Shown in pieces: positions 17,097-24,380 of a stretch of 30,653 bases of DNA (position 1 is the stretch's first letter; each line of letters starts with the position of its first letter). The DNA is from Bacillota bacterium (GTDB taxonomy: Bacteria; Bacillota; Clostridia; Lachnospirales; Lachnospiraceae). Location of the stretch: contig JAEZLY010000272.1 in NCBI GenBank assembly GCA_023414985.1, forward strand, positions 1-30,653, given 5' to 3'. The notes beneath the pieces were generated by a model. That model saw only the letters and a program-made list of their open reading frames with translations, had not been told where the DNA came from and searched no databases. The translations under genes and the position numbers were made by a program.

Positions 17097-18701
17097 ATGA
17101 GCGGCAGAAATGGTTACTTTCAAATAAATATCAGAGGAGATGGTACCTATCTGAAGCTGTATGATGCCGAAGAGGGCGGAGAACCTGTCTTTTATGAAGA
17201 AATCAGCAGTTTCCTCATTGATAAGAAGATTTATGAGTATGATAAGGTCGCAATCGGCAGAGCCCTGACTTCACTGAACAAGGATTCCATTGAGGTGAAG
17301 ATTTCGAATTTTCAGGTCAATACCATTGATGAGACGATTAAAGTAGAGCTTTCCGAAGACAGGATGTATGCAAGAGCCAGATTCTATCCTGCATCCTCTA
17401 ACGGACATCTTCTGGTTAAGGATGAAATCGTATCTGCTCTGGTCAAAGCCGGAGTCAAGTATGGATTGGATGAAGATGCGGTCATGGATTTTCTTAGAGA
17501 AAGAAAATATTGCACGGACTATATTCTGGCTAAGGCTACACCACCGGTCCAGGGTCAGGATGCCGTGATTACCTATCATTTCAACACCGACCTGACTTTA
17601 AAGCCGAAGAGAAATGAGGATGGCTCTGTTGACTTTCATCAGCTGGACATGATCAGTGCCTGCCATAAGGATGAGCTGCTTGCAACACTAACACCTATGG
17701 ATCCCGGCAAACCCGGAATTGACGTATACGGTGTCATCATGCGTCCGAATAAAGTGAATAATCGGGTGCTTCGTCACGGTAATAAAATATATCTGTCTGA
17801 GGATGGCCTTAGAATGTATTCGGAAGTAGACGGGCATGTCAGCTTAGTTGAGGGGCGTGTCTTTGTATCCGATACCTATGAGGTGCATGCAGATGTAGAC
17901 GCTTCCACCGGAGATATCGATTACGAAGGTAATGTCGTTGTCAGAGGGAATGTCATCACAGGTTTTTCCGTTCGTGCCAAGGGTGATATCGAGGTGAACG
18001 GTGTTGTGGAGGGAGCCTTTCTGGAAGCGGGCGGACAGATTGTTTTGAAGCGTGGAATGCAGGGTATGAATAAGGGAATTATCCGTGCCAACGGAAATAT
18101 TATAACGAAGTTTTTGGAAAATGCCGAAGTGATCGCAGGTGGTTACGTCTCTACCGAATCCATTCTTCACAGTAAGGTGTCCGCAAAAGGGGATATCATC
18201 GTTGGCGGTAAAAGAGGCTTTGTTACCGGAGGAGAAATCCGATCCGGTACCATGATTTCCGTAAAGACTGCCGGTTCTCAAATGGGTACAGCTACATTAC
18301 TTGAGGTTGGTATCGACCCGAGAGTATTGGAGGAATTCCGGGAATTGGAGAAAAAGATTGCCAACATGCTTGCTGAAAAAGAGAAAATCGCACAGGCAGT
18401 ATTGGTTTTACGAAAAAAGATGGCATTGAACAGTCAGATCACGGATGAACGTAAGGATTATATCAAGCAGATTACGCAGAATAATATCATGCTGGACGCA
18501 CAGATCAGAGATTCCAGGAGAAGATACGAAGAACTTCGGATTGATGTCGAGAATAACTCCTCCGGCTCCATTAAAGTGTCGGATATCGTTTATCCGGGAA
18601 CAAAGCTGGTGATTTCGAATGTCGTTCATTTTGTAAGAGAAGAGACGCATCATAGTAAATTTGTCAGGGACAGAGCTGACATAAGAGTGGTTCCATTATA
18701 G
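17097..18701 (+). CDS. FapA/DUF342 family protein (beta-helix polymer-like)
   Basis: The 534 residues match the FapA (DUF342) family: an N-terminal mixed domain (~1-200), the family signature LTPMDPGKPGIDVYG at ~198-212, a right-handed beta-helix of short Gly/Val/Ile repeats (~265-400, e.g. DIDYEGNVVVRGNV, KGDIEVNGVVEGA) and a long coiled coil (~408-485), ending in a small C-terminal segment. Characterised members are linked to envelope or polar roles, but the biochemical activity is unknown. ATG 17097 has AGGAGG at 17085-17090. It begins the operon tail after sigD. The family call is firm; the role in motility is inferred from position only. Confidence 0.88.
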   Translation: MSGRNGYFQINIRGDGTYLKLYDAEEGGEPVFYEEISSFLIDKKIYEYDKVAIGRALTSLNKDSIEVKISNFQVNTIDETIKVELSEDRMYARARFYPASSNGHLLVKDEIVSALVKAGVKYGLDEDAVMDFLRERKYCTDYILAKATPPVQGQDAVITYHFNTDLTLKPKRNEDGSVDFHQLDMISACHKDELLATLTPMDPGKPGIDVYGVIMRPNKVNNRVLRHGNKIYLSEDGLRMYSEVDGHVSLVEGRVFVSDTYEVHADVDASTGDIDYEGNVVVRGNVITGFSVRAKGDIEVNGVVEGAFLEAGGQIVLKRGMQGMNKGIIRANGNIITKFLENAEVIAGGYVSTESILHSKVSAKGDIIVGGKRGFVTGGEIRSGTMISVKTAGSQMGTATLLEVGIDPRVLEEFRELEKKIANMLAEKEKIAQAVLVLRKKMALNSQITDERKDYIKQITQNNIMLDAQIRDSRRRYEELRIDVENNSSGSIKVSDIVYPGTKLVISNVVHFVREETHHSKFVRDRADIRVVPL

Positions 18702-18779
18702 GCCAATCGTTCCAGTATACATAACAGATGATGTGAATTCAAGAGCTGATAAGTCATAGTAAGGATGGGGAGGAACAGT

Positions 18780-19088
18780 ATGCCGGTAGGTCCGATTGAA
18801 ATCATCAGAGCTCAGGAAGCAACCCAGATAAGGCATATGGATGCCCAGCGGGCACAGCATGCCCAGGAGCAGCTAAACAAAAATTTCCAGAATATGATTC
18901 AGCAGGAGCAGACAAAGCCCACACAGGCGGCCAAATCTGAAAATACCGAATACAGGTATGACGCCAAAGAAAAGGGGAATAACAAGTATTCAGGCTCCGG
19001 TGGAAAGAAGAAGGAAAAAGATGAGTCGAAAGCTTCGAAGGAAGCAAAGGGCGGAACAAAAAGCGGCGGTATCGATATTCTGGTATAG
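18780..19088 (+). CDS. Small hydrophilic protein, unknown function
   Basis: I do not recognise a family. The 102 residues have an N-terminal amphipathic, Gln/Ala-rich helix (about 5-45, MPVGPIEIIRAQEATQIRHM onward) and a disordered Lys/Gly/Ser-rich tail ending in GIDILV. No signal peptide or membrane segment is present. ATG 18780 is preferred because GGGGAGG at 18767-18773 lies 6 nt upstream; the ATG at 18765 precedes that site. It lies 78 nt after the FapA-like gene and 71 nt before the SwrB-like gene. The tidy start/stop and clear ribosome binding site support a real gene. Confidence 0.75.
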   Translation: MPVGPIEIIRAQEATQIRHMDAQRAQHAQEQLNKNFQNMIQQEQTKPTQAAKSENTEYRYDAKEKGNNKYSGSGGKKKEKDESKASKEAKGGTKSGGIDILV

Positions 19089-19159
19089 GCGGGCTTACTG
19101 TCCAAAGACTTTATCATGTCATGTTATGCAATAAATAAACACAGGAATGGAAAACGATT

Positions 19160-19861
19160 ATGAACGCATTAGAAATAATACTGATCATTATTGGTATCAT
19201 CGTAATCATTGTCAGCTGTATCCTTGTAGATAAGTCAACCAGGGAACAGAAGTTGATTCTCGGCAAATCGATAGGTTCTCTCGAGGAAAGCCTGAACGAT
19301 GACGATAAGAAGCAGTTGATGGATAAGATGAAGGAGCTGCTGACAGAAGTAAGGGAAGAGGCAATTGTAGAGACGGATGATACCTTAAGCAAGATCTCAA
19401 ATGAAAAAATTATGGCCGTGAATGAGTTCTCAGATCAGATTTTAGAGAAAATCAAACGCAATCACGAAGAAGTTGTTTTTTTATATAATATGTTGAATGA
19501 TAAGGAGAAGGAGCTGAAAGCGGTCGTAAAGGAAATTGATACCTCAAAAAAGAAGGTACAGGATATTCTGGAAGCGAAAACCGATCATGAGAAAACAGCT
19601 TCAAAAACCCTGAAAAATCAGCCGTCTGCAAAGGAAATAAACCCTTCAAAGACTGCAGCAGCCCCGCAACAGGAGCAATCCGATCCATCTGCAGAGACTG
19701 CACAGGAGCTTTCCACAGTGAGCGGACTGAACTCCAATAGCAATTCTCAGATATTGGCCCTGTATTCCAAGGGAAGATCTGTAATTGAGATATCAAAGCT
19801 CTTAGGAATTGGACAGGGTGAAGTGAAGCTGGTAATTGACCTGTTCAAAGGTAAGAAGTAA
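19160..19861 (+). CDS. SwrB-like membrane protein (DUF6115-type, YlxL-like)
   Basis: The 233-residue product has one N-terminal membrane helix (residues 4-23), a long cytoplasmic coiled coil (~28-145), a disordered segment (~148-195) and a C-terminal helix-turn-helix-like module (SQILALYSKGRSVIEISKLLGIGQGEVKLVIDLFK, ~196-230). This architecture and the position between sigD and rpsB match Bacillus SwrB (YlxL), which promotes flagellar assembly and export activation. Sequence identity to SwrB cannot be measured here, so this is a fold- and position-based call. There is no obvious ribosome binding site beyond GGAATGG upstream of ATG 19160. Confidence 0.72.
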   Translation: MNALEIILIIIGIIVIIVSCILVDKSTREQKLILGKSIGSLEESLNDDDKKQLMDKMKELLTEVREEAIVETDDTLSKISNEKIMAVNEFSDQILEKIKRNHEEVVFLYNMLNDKEKELKAVVKEIDTSKKKVQDILEAKTDHEKTASKTLKNQPSAKEINPSKTAAAPQQEQSDPSAETAQELSTVSGLNSNSNSQILALYSKGRSVIEISKLLGIGQGEVKLVIDLFKGKK

Positions 19862-19885
19862 TCCGAAAGGCTTGGTGCTGAATAT

Positions 19886-20467
19886 ATGAAATTAAAGTAT
19901 TATATGAGGGGCTTAGGAATCGGAATTATTCTGACCACCTTGATCATAGCGATCGGAAGTCCGAAGAAAGAACTGTCGGATCAGGAAATTAGAAAACGTG
20001 CAGAAGCCCTCGGCATGGTCATGCAGGAGGAAAGTAATCAAAATCTGGACAAGATACTGGCAAGTATCGGACCTACAAAGCCCGCAGCCCCTTCCGAAGA
20101 ACCTAAAGTTACCGAAGCGGCCACCGTCACACCCGGACCGACGCCGACAGTAACACCGGAACCGACGGCAACCGTCACTCCGACACCGAAACCGACTCCC
20201 ACCGAGAAACCTGCTCCTACGACAGCCCCGAATCAGAACAATGAAGGGAATGGTTTAAACAAGATTACCTTTTCCGTAGAAAAAGGGATGTCCTCTAATA
20301 TGGTATCTAAAATGTTAGTGGAAAAGGGTTTAATTAAGGATGCAGCGGATTTTAATAAGTATATCGTAAGTGTAGGTAAAGCTGGTGTCATTCGCGTCGG
20401 AACTTATACCGTAGCGGAAGGTGCGAGCTATGAAGAGATTGTCAAAGCAATTACGTCGAAGCAATAA
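19886..20467 (+). CDS. Membrane-anchored YceG/LysM-like domain protein
   Basis: The 193-residue protein has an N-terminal membrane anchor (~8-24), a short helix, and a Pro/Thr-rich extracytoplasmic linker of imperfect TPTP/TPEPT repeats (~78-115). A ~65-residue C-terminal domain (FSVEKGMSSNMVSKMLVEKG, VGTYTVAEGASYEEIVKAIT) resembles the LysM-like N-terminal domain of MltG/YceG endolytic transglycosylases. The catalytic MltG domain is absent, so a peptidoglycan-binding or scaffold role is more likely than cleavage. It is 24 nt after the SwrB-like gene, and the operon terminator follows. Confidence 0.72.
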   Translation: MKLKYYMRGLGIGIILTTLIIAIGSPKKELSDQEIRKRAEALGMVMQEESNQNLDKILASIGPTKPAAPSEEPKVTEAATVTPGPTPTVTPEPTATVTPTPKPTPTEKPAPTTAPNQNNEGNGLNKITFSVEKGMSSNMVSKMLVEKGLIKDAADFNKYIVSVGKAGVIRVGTYTVAEGASYEEIVKAITSKQ

Positions 20468-20503
20468 ATTCTGATAGCCGGGACATACTATAGGAATGAG
20501 TAG

Positions 20504-20549
20504 AAAAGGAGCTTTTCCATTGAAATAAATGGTATAAGCTCCTTTATTA
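20504..20549 (+). terminator. Rho-independent terminator ending the fla/che operon
   Basis: A 10-bp perfect stem, AAAGGAGCTT (20505-20514) with AAGCTCCTTT (20536-20545), encloses a smaller CCAT/ATGG pair. The downstream tract is TTTATTAT rather than a pure T run, so efficiency may be moderate. It lies 37 nt after the last operon gene and just before the rpsB promoter. Confidence 0.8.
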
Positions 20550-20568
20550 TAAGCTTTAAAAAAATAGG

Positions 20569-20597
20569 TTGCAATCCGGATTGGTATACGATATAAT
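20569..20597 (+). promoter_or_regulatory. Sigma-A promoter P1 of rpsB-tsf
   Basis: TTGCAA (20569-20574), a 17-nt spacer and TATAAT (20592-20597) form a near-consensus vegetative promoter, about 260 nt upstream of rpsB and just past the operon terminator. Confidence 0.82.
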
Positions 20598-20605
20598 AGG
20601 TTACA

Positions 20606-20637
20606 AGGAACATATGTTGTGCGGAACTTATGTTCCT
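20606..20637 (+). promoter_or_regulatory. Hairpin at the start of the P1 transcript
   Basis: AGGAACATA (20606-20614) pairs perfectly with TATGTTCCT (20629-20637) around a 14-nt loop. It falls at or just after the expected P1 start site, so it would form a 5' leader hairpin. No U tract follows, so it is not a terminator. Confidence 0.6.
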
Positions 20638-20660
20638 AACAGTAAATAATCAGAGAAAAA

Positions 20661-20687
20661 TATTCAATGGATCATATCCAATGGATC
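20661..20687 (+). repeat. 13-bp tandem direct repeat in the rpsB leader
   Basis: TATTCAATGGATC (20661-20673) and TATCCAATGGATC (20675-20687) match at 12 of 13 positions with a 14-nt period. They lie between promoters P1 and P2. They could be a paired protein-binding site or part of an RNA structure in the P1 transcript. Confidence 0.6.
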
Positions 20688-20724
20688 TAGTTCTCGGATA
20701 TTGAAAAATGTTGGCAATTACCAC

Positions 20725-20753
20725 TTGTCAAGTCAGGATTGTTATGGTATAAT
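20725..20753 (+). promoter_or_regulatory. Sigma-A promoter P2 of rpsB-tsf (extended -10)
   Basis: TTGTCA (20725-20730), a 17-nt spacer and TATAAT (20748-20753) with an upstream TGG give a strong extended -10 promoter about 105 nt before the rpsB start codon. Confidence 0.85.
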
Positions 20754-20859
20754 TTCGTAGTCAAATTACACGCATATGGATTGGCGGCATGGTGCCTTGC
20801 TGAAAGGTCTGTCGTTTATGTGAGATATGCGGAAGAAAACAACCAAATGGAGGTATATT

Positions 20860-21609
20860 ATGAGCGTTATTTCAATGAAGCAGTTATTGGAAGCAGGTGT
20901 ACATTTCGGACACCAGACAAGAAGATGGAACCCTAAGATGGCTGAGTACATCTACACCGAGAGAAACGGTATCTACATCATCGACTTACAGAAGTCTGTA
21001 GGTAAGGTAGATGAGGCTTACACAGCAATTAAGAATGTAGTTGCTGAAGGCGGTACTATTCTTTTTGTTGGAACAAAGAAGCAGGCTCAGGATGCAGTTA
21101 AGTCCGAAGCAGAGCGTTGCAGCATGTTCTTTGTTAATGAGAGATGGTTAGGTGGTATGTTAACTAACTTCAAGACCATCAAGAGCAGAATTGAAAGATT
21201 AAGAGAAATCGAGAGAATGTCTGAGGATGGTACCTTTGATGTTCTTCCTAAAAAAGAAGTTATCCAGCTCAAGAAAGAGTGGGAGAAGCTTGAGAAAAAC
21301 CTTGGCGGTATCAAGAACATGAAGAAGCTTCCCGATGCAATCTTCGTTGTTGACCCTAAGAAGGAAAGAATTTGTATTCAGGAAGCACATACCCTTGGTA
21401 TTCCGCTTGTTGGTATTGCTGATACCAACTGCGATCCTGAAGAATTAGACTTCGTAATTCCTGGTAATGATGACGCAATCCGCGCAGTTAAGTTAATCGT
21501 GTCCAAGATGGCTGATGCTGTTATTGAAGCAAATCAGGGTGTTCAGTTAAATGATACCACAAGCTCTGAAGAAGCAGAAGTAAGCATGGATGATGCTGTT
21601 ACTGAATAA
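20860..21609 (+). CDS. rpsB: 30S ribosomal protein S2
   Basis: S2 is a late-assembling protein of the small ribosomal subunit. The 249-residue product is recognised by its N-terminal MKQLLEAGVHFGHQTRRWNP, the LFVGTKKQAQDAV and NERWLGGMLTNF segments and DPKKERICIQEAHTLGIP. ATG 20860 is the true start: GGAGG at 20849-20853 is 6 nt upstream, while the frame runs open further back to 20827 through that site. It is followed by tsf, the usual partner. A high use of few synonymous codons is visible, as expected for a highly expressed gene. Confidence 0.98.
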   Translation: MSVISMKQLLEAGVHFGHQTRRWNPKMAEYIYTERNGIYIIDLQKSVGKVDEAYTAIKNVVAEGGTILFVGTKKQAQDAVKSEAERCSMFFVNERWLGGMLTNFKTIKSRIERLREIERMSEDGTFDVLPKKEVIQLKKEWEKLEKNLGGIKNMKKLPDAIFVVDPKKERICIQEAHTLGIPLVGIADTNCDPEELDFVIPGNDDAIRAVKLIVSKMADAVIEANQGVQLNDTTSSEEAEVSMDDAVTE

Positions 21610-21686
21610 GCAGAAGCGGACAGGTTATACTGCTGACGACAAATAGTAGTTTGCCGATAAATTCTTATTAATGGAGGGTTATTACG

Positions 21687-22619
21687 ATGGAAGTTACCGC
21701 TAGTATGGTAAAAGATTTAAGAGATATGACCGGTGCCGGCATGATGGACTGTAAGAAGGCTCTTGCAGCTACTGAAGGCGATATGGATAAAGCAGTTGAG
21801 TTCTTAAGAGAAAAGGGACTTGCTGCAGCTGAGAAGAAGGCCGGAAGAATTGCAGCAGAAGGTATTGTTGATACCTGTGTCAGCGCTGACGGTAAGCTTG
21901 CAGCGATTGTTGAAGTTAACTCCGAGACAGACTTCGTTGCAAAGAATGAGAAGTTCAGAGACTATGTTGCAGCTGTTGCTAAGCAGGCAGTTGAGACAAA
22001 GGCTGCTGATATGGATGCATTCCTTGCTGAGAAGTGGTCCCTTGATCCCACCAAGACCGTGAAGGAGCAGTTATCCTCCATGATCGCGATTATCGGTGAG
22101 AACATGAACATCAGAAGATTTGAGAAGGTAGAAGCAGCGAGTGGTTTTGTTGCATCCTATATCCATGGCGGCGGCAGAATCGGTATCCTTGTAGATGTTG
22201 ATTGTACCGTAAATAATGATATGGTTCAGGAAGCTGCTAAGAACGTAGCGATGCAGATTGCAGCGTTATCTCCGAAGTATGTAAACCAGTCTGAGATTTC
22301 CGCAGATTTCATCGCACATGAGAAGGAGATCTTAAAGGCTCAGATCATGAACGATCCTTCTAATTCCAAGAAGCCTGAGAACATCATCGAGAAGATGCTG
22401 GAAGGCCGTCTGAGCAAGGAATTAAAGGAATTCTGTCTGGTTGATCAGCTGTATGTTAAGGATAGCGATATGACAGTAGCTCAGTATCTTGAAAGTGTAT
22501 CCAAGCAGGTTGGCGCTTCTATGACTGTAAAGAGTTTCGTTCGTTTTGAGACCGGTGAAGGCCTTGAGAAGAAGAGCGAGAACTTCGCAGAGGAAGTAGC
22601 TAGACAAATGGGCAACTAA
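21687..22619 (+). CDS. tsf: Translation elongation factor EF-Ts
   Basis: EF-Ts recycles EF-Tu by exchanging GDP for GTP. The 310 residues have an N-terminal UBA-like domain (1-50, VKDLRDMTGAGMMDCKKAL) and the EF-Tu-contact motif TDFVA at 81-85 (SETDFVAKNEKF), followed by the core and coiled-coil regions. The start ATG follows GGAGGG. It is co-transcribed with rpsB after a 77-nt gap. It ends VARQMGN*, and a diverged copy of this tail occurs 56 nt downstream. Confidence 0.98.
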   Translation: MEVTASMVKDLRDMTGAGMMDCKKALAATEGDMDKAVEFLREKGLAAAEKKAGRIAAEGIVDTCVSADGKLAAIVEVNSETDFVAKNEKFRDYVAAVAKQAVETKAADMDAFLAEKWSLDPTKTVKEQLSSMIAIIGENMNIRRFEKVEAASGFVASYIHGGGRIGILVDVDCTVNNDMVQEAAKNVAMQIAALSPKYVNQSEISADFIAHEKEILKAQIMNDPSNSKKPENIIEKMLEGRLSKELKEFCLVDQLYVKDSDMTVAQYLESVSKQVGASMTVKSFVRFETGEGLEKKSENFAEEVARQMGN

Positions 22620-22635
22620 TCCAATGTGTAGAGGC

Positions 22636-22677
22636 AACTTCCTCTTGAGAAGTAGCTCGTCAGATGGGACAGTAATC
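22636..22677 (+). pseudogene. Relic of a second tsf 3' end
   Basis: Bases 22649-22677 align to the true tsf end (22593-22621) at 23 of 29 positions and read EVARQMGQ then stop, versus EVARQMGN. Most differences are synonymous (AGA/CGT, CAA/CAG, GGC/GGA). An AACTTC block (22636-22641) also matches 22581-22586, with a 1-nt indel between the blocks. The pattern fits a leftover from another tsf allele. Confidence 0.7.
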
Positions 22678-22698
22678 TATTATAGTTAAAATAATTTA

Positions 22699-22729
22699 CC
22701 GCCGAAAACTATGTTTTCGGCGGTTTTTT
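22699..22729 (+). terminator. Rho-independent terminator of rpsB-tsf
   Basis: The perfect 10-bp stem CCGCCGAAAA (22699-22708) / TTTTCGGCGG (22714-22723) with a 5-nt loop is followed by six T. This is a textbook intrinsic terminator 80 nt after the tsf stop. Confidence 0.96.
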
Positions 22730-22808
22730 GCGTTTATGTTAAAAAAAGACTGGGGTTACTGAGGAGTAGCGGGAATCAAAATCAGAATCAGAAAGTCTTA
22801 ATTTTTTA

Positions 22809-22837
22809 TGGAAATATCTAGATGACAAAGGTATAAT
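22809..22837 (+). promoter_or_regulatory. Candidate sigma-A promoter of the phzF-GNAT-SDR group
   Basis: TATAAT at 22832-22837 is a perfect -10. The matching -35 at 22809-22814 (TGGAAA) agrees at four of six bases with a 17-nt spacer. An inverted repeat AGGAAAAA (22839-22846) / TTTTTCCT (22854-22861) overlaps the expected start site and could be an operator. Confidence 0.5.
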
Positions 22838-22912
22838 AAGGAAAAATAAAGGTTTTTTCCTATGATGCGATATTAAGTGTCTAGATTTGGTATAGACAGA
22901 ACAGGAGATAAA

Positions 22913-23779
22913 ATGAAGATAACGGCATATAAAATCAATGCATTTGCTAAAACCATGGAAGGGGGAAATCCTGCGGGTATAGTGATAGGTGCGGAAGAGC
23001 TTTCAGAAGCTGATATGAAAAGAATAGCTGGAATGCTAGGGTTTAGTGAAACCGCCTTTGTTATGAAATCAGAAACTGCTGATTTCAAAGTACGTTTTTT
23101 TACCCCAAGCGAAGAAGTTGATTTATGTGGTCATGCAACAGTGGGAACATTTTCGGCTTTATTACGAAAGGGCATTATTATTCCCGGAAAATATACTCAG
23201 GAGACAAAGGCAGGAAACTTGGGAGTGGAGGTAAAAGAAGACACAACCATTATGATGAATCAAAAATGTCCGAACTTTTATGAAATTCTTGATGCAAAAG
23301 AAATAGCAGCTTCCATTAATACTTCTATTGATAATATAAGCATTGATATGCCCGTGCAAATTGTATCTACAGGAATTAGGGATATCATGATCCCTATAAA
23401 AAATATGGATATCCTTAATGATATTAAACCTGATTTCAATAAAGTGGCTGAAATAAGTAGAAAGTATAATGTAGTAGGTTACCATATGTTCGCGTTGGAG
23501 TCTCTTTATCATGCTAATGCATATTGTAGAAACCTCGCTCCTCTATACAATATTCCTGAAGAAGCCGCAACCGGAACTTCAAATGGAGCATTAGCATGTT
23601 ATCTTTATAAAAACAGAAGGATTGGCTCAGAAAGTTGTGAAAATATAGTATTTGAACAAGGCTATTCGATGAAACTGCCATCTGAAATACTTGTTTCATT
23701 AGGCATAGCAGAGAATGAAATAATGGAAGTGAAAGTAGGTGGAAAGGCATTAAACCTATGTGAAATAGAACTTGAATAA
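22913..23779 (+). CDS. PhzF-family isomerase-like protein
   Basis: The 288 residues belong to the PhzF/diaminopimelate-epimerase-like fold family. Conserved elements are GGNPAG (17-22), the catalytic glutamate E46 in GFSETAF, FFTPSEEVDLCGHATVG (~62-78) and the second-half EEAATGTSNGALACYL. Family members catalyse isomerisation by proton transfer, but most, including this one, have no known substrate. ATG 22913 is chosen (GGAG at 22904-22907, 5 nt upstream) over a GTG at 22877. The coding sequence looks more A/T-rich than the fla/che genes, with more AAA, ATA and AGA codons. A GNAT gene follows after 26 nt. Confidence 0.88.
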   Translation: MKITAYKINAFAKTMEGGNPAGIVIGAEELSEADMKRIAGMLGFSETAFVMKSETADFKVRFFTPSEEVDLCGHATVGTFSALLRKGIIIPGKYTQETKAGNLGVEVKEDTTIMMNQKCPNFYEILDAKEIAASINTSIDNISIDMPVQIVSTGIRDIMIPIKNMDILNDIKPDFNKVAEISRKYNVVGYHMFALESLYHANAYCRNLAPLYNIPEEAATGTSNGALACYLYKNRRIGSESCENIVFEQGYSMKLPSEILVSLGIAENEIMEVKVGGKALNLCEIELE

Positions 23780-23805
23780 ATAAGTAAGATGGGAGCATCT
23801 CATAT

Positions 23806-24339
23806 ATGAGTAATGATATAAAATATGATTTAAGCAGCAATATGAAATCTGCGATAAGCATTGGTTATGCATCTGTGGAGGACTTACCTTCCTGGATGCA
23901 GCTTGTAGAGCTCGTCCGTTGGAATTTTCCTGGTCTGGAGACAGAGGAGCTGTTGGAGGGCTATAAGAACACTGTAATAAAGAATATTAATAGGAATAGT
24001 GCGATCTGTGCAAAGGCTAATAAGCAGGTGGTGGGAATTCTTCTGTTTTCGCAAAAACATAATATGCTATGCTGTATGGCAGTACATCCTGAGTATAGAA
24101 GAAGGCATATTGCCGAGGCTATGATTTTACAAATGCTGAAGCAGCTGGACAGAAGCCGTGACATTGTGGTTGATACATTTCGATCGGAGGACCCCAAGGG
24201 AGAGGCACCGAGAGCGTTATATAAAAAGCTTGGATTTGTAGAAGGGGAGGAGATCATCTGGCAGGAGGGTAGCGGACAGGTTGAATATCCCGAACAGAGA
24301 TTTATATTAAAAGCAGAACCTAATATACAGGGAAATTAA
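23806..24339 (+). CDS. GNAT-family N-acetyltransferase
   Basis: The 177-residue protein shows the GNAT acetyl-CoA fold. Beta-strand 4 (MLCCMAVHPEY) leads into motif A, R98-R-R-H-I-A-E (a variant of Q/RxxGxG/A with His in place of the first Gly), and then RALYKKLGFVEGEEI marks motif B. The acceptor substrate cannot be told. ATG 23806 has GGGAG 10 nt upstream. An ATG at 23842 would give a shorter form lacking the polar first 12 residues. It sits between the PhzF and SDR genes in one probable operon. Confidence 0.85.
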   Translation: MSNDIKYDLSSNMKSAISIGYASVEDLPSWMQLVELVRWNFPGLETEELLEGYKNTVIKNINRNSAICAKANKQVVGILLFSQKHNMLCCMAVHPEYRRRHIAEAMILQMLKQLDRSRDIVVDTFRSEDPKGEAPRALYKKLGFVEGEEIIWQEGSGQVEYPEQRFILKAEPNIQGN

Positions 24340-24380
24340 TTCTAAACTACAATATATACTCTGATTGATAGGAGGAACCT

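Noticed and set aside
20130..20230. Repeated ACCGAC/CCGACA units as a DNA tandem repeat or CRISPR-like array
   Set aside because: They encode the Pro/Thr-rich stalk of a protein; units are short, imperfect and in frame, with no spacers.
20739..20936. 65-codon open frame overlapping the rpsB start
   Set aside because: It begins inside promoter P2 and overlaps rpsB in another frame; no ribosome binding site or recognisable protein.
21653..21660. GCCGATAA, an exact sigma-28 -10 element between rpsB and tsf
   Set aside because: The expected -35 position (21634-21637) reads TGAC rather than TAAA, and a flagellar promoter before tsf makes little sense.
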